Assembly (NCBI GenBank): GCA_945901825.1
Contig: CAMDMC010000008.1
Coordinates: 12,054 to 76,053 of the forward strand
Direction of reading: 5' to 3'
Length of the DNA: 64,000 bases
Source of the DNA: Bordetella parapertussis
Lineage (GTDB): Bacteria; Pseudomonadota; Gammaproteobacteria; Burkholderiales; Burkholderiaceae_A
A program made the translations under genes and the position numbers. A model generated the notes under the pieces. The model saw only the letters and a list, made by a program, of their open reading frames with translations. It was not told where the DNA came from and did no database searches. The first letter of the stretch is position 1. Each line of letters opens with the position of its first letter. This document shows positions 60,733 through 64,000 of this stretch, piece after piece.

Positions 60733-61475
60733 GCTGCATCCGTTCAATCCTTCTTATCAGCCTCACTCTCGCGGCAGGCCTTGCTCTTTCTGGCTGTGCA
60801 AACAAACCCAGCCCGCCCAGCTTTTTATCGGCTGCACAGACCGCCATGGCACGCGGCAGTCAGGCCTACCTTGAAGGCGACTCGCGTCGGTCTGCCATTG
60901 AGTACCAGAGGGCCGTTCAGCTCTTAAGCCAGACCGGTAGGGCGGACCTCATTGCCAAGGCTGTTCTCACGCAATGCGCCGCGGCGGTTACTGGCCTTGA
61001 ATTTAAAGGCTGCTTGGCGTTTGATGCCCTTGCTCAAGATACCTCGCAGGCCGACCAGGCCTATGCCCGGCTGCTCAATGGCGAACTTCAGGCCAAAGAC
61101 GTTGTCAATCTTCCCGACACACACCGTCAACTTGGCAGCGCCATGGCAAAGTTCTTAGCCCTTAAAAGCCAGACCCAGTCCACAGAGGCCGAGCTTGCGG
61201 CAGTGCTCTCCGAGGGGCTTGCGGCCGCCGAGGCCCAGACAGGTCCCTTTTCTCAGTTGCTTGCGCTTGCCCTGTTGCGTCGTTACGGCTGGCCAGACGG
61301 CCTTCTCTGGCCCTCCGGGGTAAGTCGGGCCGAGGCTCAGGGCTGGCGGCGGCCCTTACTGGCATGGCTTGAGGTGGGTGTCCAAGAAAAAAGCCGCTCC
61401 GGCGATGTCATCACCCGTGAGCGGCTTTTAAGGCAGAGGCAGCGGGTTTTGGAACTGGGTTCCCGACCCCGCTAG
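60729..61475 (+). CDS. Lipoprotein with TPR-like helical repeats, partner of the MCE module
   Basis: 248 residues. A clean lipobox (LALSGCANK) places it in the inner or outer membrane. Helical repeats follow (AMARGSQAYLEGDSRRSAIE with YQRAVQLLSQTGRADLIAKA). It does not resemble the usual PqiC/YmbA auxiliary lipoproteins. The start overlaps the MCE stop by 4 bases. Its last 80 bases include an inverted repeat that works as terminator on the other strand. Confidence 0.75.
   Translation: MSCIRSILLISLTLAAGLALSGCANKPSPPSFLSAAQTAMARGSQAYLEGDSRRSAIEYQRAVQLLSQTGRADLIAKAVLTQCAAAVTGLEFKGCLAFDALAQDTSQADQAYARLLNGELQAKDVVNLPDTHRQLGSAMAKFLALKSQTQSTEAELAAVLSEGLAAAEAQTGPFSQLLALALLRRYGWPDGLLWPSGVSRAEAQGWRRPLLAWLEVGVQEKSRSGDVITRERLLRQRQRVLELGSRPR
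61387..61429 (-). terminator. Phasin terminator embedded in the convergent lipoprotein gene
   Basis: The arms AAAAGCCGCTC (61389-61399) and GAGCGGCTTTT (61419-61429) form an 11-bp stem. On the minus strand it ends in six T (61392-61387), the form of an intrinsic terminator for the phasin gene, whose stop is about 70 bases upstream. On the plus strand only four T, within the stem, are present. Confidence 0.75.
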
Positions 61476-61497
61476 CCTTTGGTAAACGACTAAGAAA

Positions 61498-62064
61498 TTA
61501 CTCTGCGCGCTTGCGGCCCTTGGCAGCGGGCGAAACTACGGTTTCACCTGCCTTGGCAACGGCCTCAACATTGGCCTCGACCATCTCGACAACCTGCTTG
61601 GAAGCCTTGTTCATGGCCTCGTAGGCGGTGTTGGTTGCGCTAAAGGCCGACTTCATAAGAGCAATAACGCCCTCTGTGCCTGCTGGGGCGGACTTTGAGA
61701 TCTCGTTAATCATGCCTGCCATGGATTTGTTCATGTCGGCGACCTGCTTTTCGGCAAGACGCGCAACCTCAGTGGCGGTTTCAGCATGGATGGCATACGC
61801 CTGGCGGGCATAGCCGGTTGCTTTGGCAGCAGCAGGCTGAGCAGCGCCCTGGGCAACACCGTAAAGTTCTTGTGCATCCTTCACACCAAGCATCTGGCTG
61901 GACGCCTCGGCGGCATCGGCCAGCGAGCTACGGGCTGTCTTAAGGTTGAGGTCAATCTGCTTTTCCATGGCATCAAACGAGGTTGCGGCCAGCTGAGCCA
62001 TAGCGGCATTGGCATTTTTGATGGCGGAGAGGAAATGCTCGGGGGTAACGATGGGCTGATTCAT
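61498..62064 (-). CDS. Phasin family protein
   Basis: 188 residues, all-helical, rich in Ala, Met and Lys, with the phasin pattern QLAATSFDAMEKQIDLNLKT and ARSSLADAAEASSQMLGVKD. It ends in a basic tail (AAKGRKRAE), common in PhaP proteins that coat polyhydroxyalkanoate granules. An AAGGAG site seven bases before the ATG suggests strong expression. It stands alone, convergent to the MCE module; no PHA synthase lies in the window. Confidence 0.9.
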   Translation of the reverse strand: MNQPIVTPEHFLSAIKNANAAMAQLAATSFDAMEKQIDLNLKTARSSLADAAEASSQMLGVKDAQELYGVAQGAAQPAAAKATGYARQAYAIHAETATEVARLAEKQVADMNKSMAGMINEISKSAPAGTEGVIALMKSAFSATNTAYEAMNKASKQVVEMVEANVEAVAKAGETVVSPAAKGRKRAE

Positions 62065-62207
62065 GGTGCAACTCCTTAAAAATGAGGGGAAAAAAAGACT
62101 TCCAATGTCTGATGTTTGGCCTCATTAACACTCACACGGAAGAGCTAATGACGCATCACAACAGAAGGACGAGCCTTGTACGAAGGGCTGGGCCTGTCCT
62201 TTCCAGA

Positions 62208-62237
62208 ATTATATGGTGCATCGCACCAAAATCACAA
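62208..62237 (-). promoter_or_regulatory. Phasin promoter with TGC-N3-GCA dyad
   Basis: On the minus strand TTGTGA (62232-62237) and a perfect TATAAT (62208-62213) are 18 bases apart. The spacer contains the palindrome GGTGC-N3-GCACC (62215-62227). A second GGTGCA copy overlaps the start codon and ribosome site at about 62063-62069. The dyad sits where a repressor such as PhaR would block transcription. Confidence 0.6.
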
Positions 62238-62296
62238 GGCTTTACCTGCCGGAAATGCCAGAAAAAAGATAAGAGTTTCTTTAGTAAGGCTCCGAC

Positions 62297-62317
62297 CATG
62301 TCAGAAAGACTGACATG
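62297..62317. repeat. Palindrome CATGTCA-N7-TGACATG
   Basis: Perfect 7-base arms (62297-62303 and 62311-62317), located 17 bases after the response-regulator stop and about 80 bases upstream of the phasin promoter. There is no T tail, so it is more likely a binding site or weak hairpin than a terminator. Confidence 0.45.
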
Positions 62318-62333
62318 TCCTGCCTAGGACCGG

Positions 62334-62954
62334 CTAAAACGCCTGCGAATCGGGCCGCTGAATGCCATACTTTTTGATGTAGTAGTAGAGATGCTCCCGG
62401 CTGATATTCAACCGCCGGGCGGTCTCCGAGACATTAAAGCCCGTGTCCACCAGAACTGTTCGAACCAGGCGCTCAATGACCTCTTCGCGCGCCTGCTTCA
62501 GGCCCTCTTCGGTTGAGGCATCGGCCACCACCATGACCGGGAATTTTCGATCTTGCGAGCGCAGTGTTTTTTCAGACTGACTAAAAAGGACGGCCCGTTG
62601 AAGCGCTGCCTTCACCTGAGCCTGCCGAAAAGGCTTGGTCAGAAAATCAAAGGCCCCCCCTTCCACACAGGTAAGCAGGGCATCGTCATGGCTCTGGCCG
62701 GTCACCACCACCACCTTCAAAAAGGCATTCCAAAGCCGGGCCTCGCGCAAGAAGCGAATCCCCTCCGAGATGCCCTGCACATCGGGCGGCAGACCCAGGT
62801 CAAGAAGCACCAGCTCAATCTCGGGGTCGCCTTTCAGCATGGCCAGGGCATCGACGGCGTTGGTGGCCTCATCCACCTCATGGCCCAAAGACTCCACCAG
62901 CTCGCGCTGCAGAGGCCGAAGGCTTGGGTCGTCTTCAACAATCAATACTCTCAT
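62334..62954 (-). CDS. Response regulator with receiver and Fis-type HTH
   Basis: 206 residues. The receiver domain has VLIVEDDPSLRPLQ (acidic pair), phospho-acceptor Asp in VLLDLGLPPDV and Lys in FLTKPFRQAQV. The C-terminal HTH_8 domain is TVLVDTGFNVSETARRLNIS followed by REHLYYYIKKYGIQ. There is no AAA+ domain, so it resembles the PrrA/RegA/ActR layout and the short NtrC-like regulators. Start codons of this gene and the divergent sensor are 20 bases apart, and the two probably form a two-component pair. Confidence 0.9.
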   Translation of the reverse strand: MRVLIVEDDPSLRPLQRELVESLGHEVDEATNAVDALAMLKGDPEIELVLLDLGLPPDVQGISEGIRFLREARLWNAFLKVVVVTGQSHDDALLTCVEGGAFDFLTKPFRQAQVKAALQRAVLFSQSEKTLRSQDRKFPVMVVADASTEEGLKQAREEVIERLVRTVLVDTGFNVSETARRLNISREHLYYYIKKYGIQRPDSQAF

Positions 62955-62974
62955 CGGCTGGCAGTGTAACGACC

Positions 62975-64000
62975 ATGGGCCTCGAGCATCAACCCTTGCT
63001 GGTTAGCCTTTCTGTTCTTGCAGTCTGCCTATCCGCCGTCACGGCTTCGGCGCTGGCCATTCGGGCGGGCCGCGCGCCAAAGCCTTCGACGCGCCGCCTC
63101 TGGGGGCTTGGGGCCGCGCTAAGCCTTGCCGCAGGAATCTGCTCCATGCACTTTATTGGCATAGTGGCCGTGCAGCTGCCCTTTGTCTTGCTGTTTGAAC
63201 CCGGGCTTATCGCCCTTTCGTTTCTGCCCGCCCTGGGGGCTGGGCTTGGCCTGGTCTGGGTAAGCACGCGGTCGAGAATGACCCGGCCGCTTGAATGGGC
63301 TGCCGCCGCGCTCTCGGCCGGTGCGATTGTGGCCATGCATTACTCGGGCATGACAGCAGTCGTGCTGCCCCCCCCGGCCCATTTATGCCGACTGGAGTTT
63401 TTGGCTTGCGGGCCTGGTTGCCTTTTTTACCTGCCTTCTGGCCTTTCGGTTTCTACGCTCTGCAATGGCCTCGGCCCAGACACCCCACTGGAGCCGGCTG
63501 CTTGTTATTGGAGTCACCTTGGGGCTTGCCGCCTCAGGCATGCACTACTCGGCCATGGCTGGCACGGCATTTCAAGACGCAGGCCTCTGTGCCACGCCCC
63601 CAACGCTTGGCCAAGACCTTACCTCTTTGTCTTCTGCCTTTGGCGAGCATGTTGGGCTTGCAACGGCTATTTTTCTTATTCTGCTCACGGTTAACATCAC
63701 GGGCATTGTGGTCGCGGTCTTTGACCATCGGCTTGAAGATGCCAACAGAAAACGTGCCGAGGCCCTCGCGCTTGCCAACGAACGGCTTAACGTAAAGGCA
63801 GACCGGCTTACCGACGAGTTGGCCCTTGAGAAGTCCATCTTTGAGGCAGCCGTAGACGCCACGCAAGACTGCCTCTGGTCTTGGCAGCCCAAGACACAGG
63901 CACTTTTTATTTCCCAGCATCTCAACAGCCTGCTTGGCACCAACCCGGCCTACACCATCACCAGTCTTGAAGAGCTTGAGGTGCGGCTGCATCCCAAAGA
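62975..64000 (+). CDS. MHYT-PAS sensor protein, frameshifted (3' end outside the window)
   Basis: The first frame (62975 to about 63374) encodes a membrane segment series with MHYT-type motifs ICSMHFIGIVAV and VAMHYSGMTAV. After a run of eight C (63368-63375), the family continues only in the +1 frame. There I translate ADWSFWLAGLVAFFTCLLAF, then the third motif SGMHYSAMAGTAF, a coiled coil (ANRKRAEALALANERL) and a PAS domain (AAVDATQDCLWSWQPKTQA) to the window edge. Removing one C restores one reading frame (VLPPRPIYADW). MHYT domains are proposed copper-based sensors of O2, CO or NO. The shift may be a sequencing error, a pseudogene or a phase switch. Confidence 0.85.

Noticed and set aside
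61387-61429. Plus-strand terminator within the lipoprotein gene
   Set aside because: It precedes the stop codon and has only four T on that strand; the minus-strand reading fits better.
62082-62327. 81-codon open frame between phasin and the response regulator
   Set aside because: It runs through the phasin promoter, lacks a ribosome site and shows no protein-like pattern.

Overview
The window looks like a chromosomal segment of a betaproteobacterium, most likely of the order Burkholderiales, with moderately high GC and very tight gene packing. The evidence is conserved gene order: carA-carB-greA, dnaX-ybaB-recR, trxA-rho-rpmE, rpsP-rimM-trmD-rplS followed by a CoA-pyrophosphatase-type Nudix gene and a CobD/CbiB-like gene, ndk-rlmN-ispG-hisS-yfgM-bamB-der-hfq-hflX-hflK-hflC-hisZ-purA, and surE-pcm-nlpD. 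HisZ and a phasin also fit that group. I saw no insertion sequence, prophage, integron or CRISPR array, and no gene-free stretch longer than 300 bases. Many gene pairs overlap by 4 to 40 bases.

Layout. Bases 1-1480 hold an arsenate-detoxification pair: an ArsJ-type permease cut by the left edge and its partner GAPDH. Bases 1576-14663 (minus strand) hold glmM, folP, ftsH, rlmE, greA, carB, carA, a MAPEG protein, recR, ybaB and dnaX, followed by the 4.5S SRP RNA (ffs). Bases 15044-19034 (plus) carry trxA, rho, rpmE2 and an orphan multi-pass membrane protein resembling GT39 glycosyltransferases. Bases 19031-28643 mix orn, a pterin-carbinolamine dehydratase, rsgA, a CobD-like protein, Nudix, rplS-trmD-rimM-rpsP, a lytic transglycosylase, a second Nudix, a secreted nuclease and rlmB. 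RNase R and tRNA-Leu(CAG) precede the long minus-strand run from ndk (45416) down to purA (31428). Bases 45611-52867 hold a Bax-inhibitor-1 family protein, rlmD, a PolB-like exonuclease, the nlpD-pcm-surE-CBS group, a WrbA-like flavoprotein, a DUF2069 protein and tRNA-Arg(CCU).

The right end, from about 52900, is the accessory part. It holds two small secreted cysteine-containing proteins facing each other, dusA, and a TonB-dependent receptor with a GC-poor centre. A plus-strand gene set follows: CYTH-CHAD, then PPK2, a MlaE-like permease, an MCE protein and a TPR-like lipoprotein. The last four are joined by 4-base start/stop overlaps. A convergent phasin gene, a response regulator and a divergent MHYT-PAS sensor complete the window; the sensor is interrupted by a frameshift in a run of eight C.

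The most promising system is the polyphosphate/MCE set at 56639-61475. Two polyphosphate-related proteins are linked to a lipid-transport-like module that has no ATPase gene and whose permease lacks the usual coupling signature, next to a polyhydroxyalkanoate-granule protein. Other points of interest are the gap/arsJ pair, the absence of rpoS after nlpD, the absence of pilF and rodZ between rlmN and ispG, and the C8 frameshift in the sensor gene.
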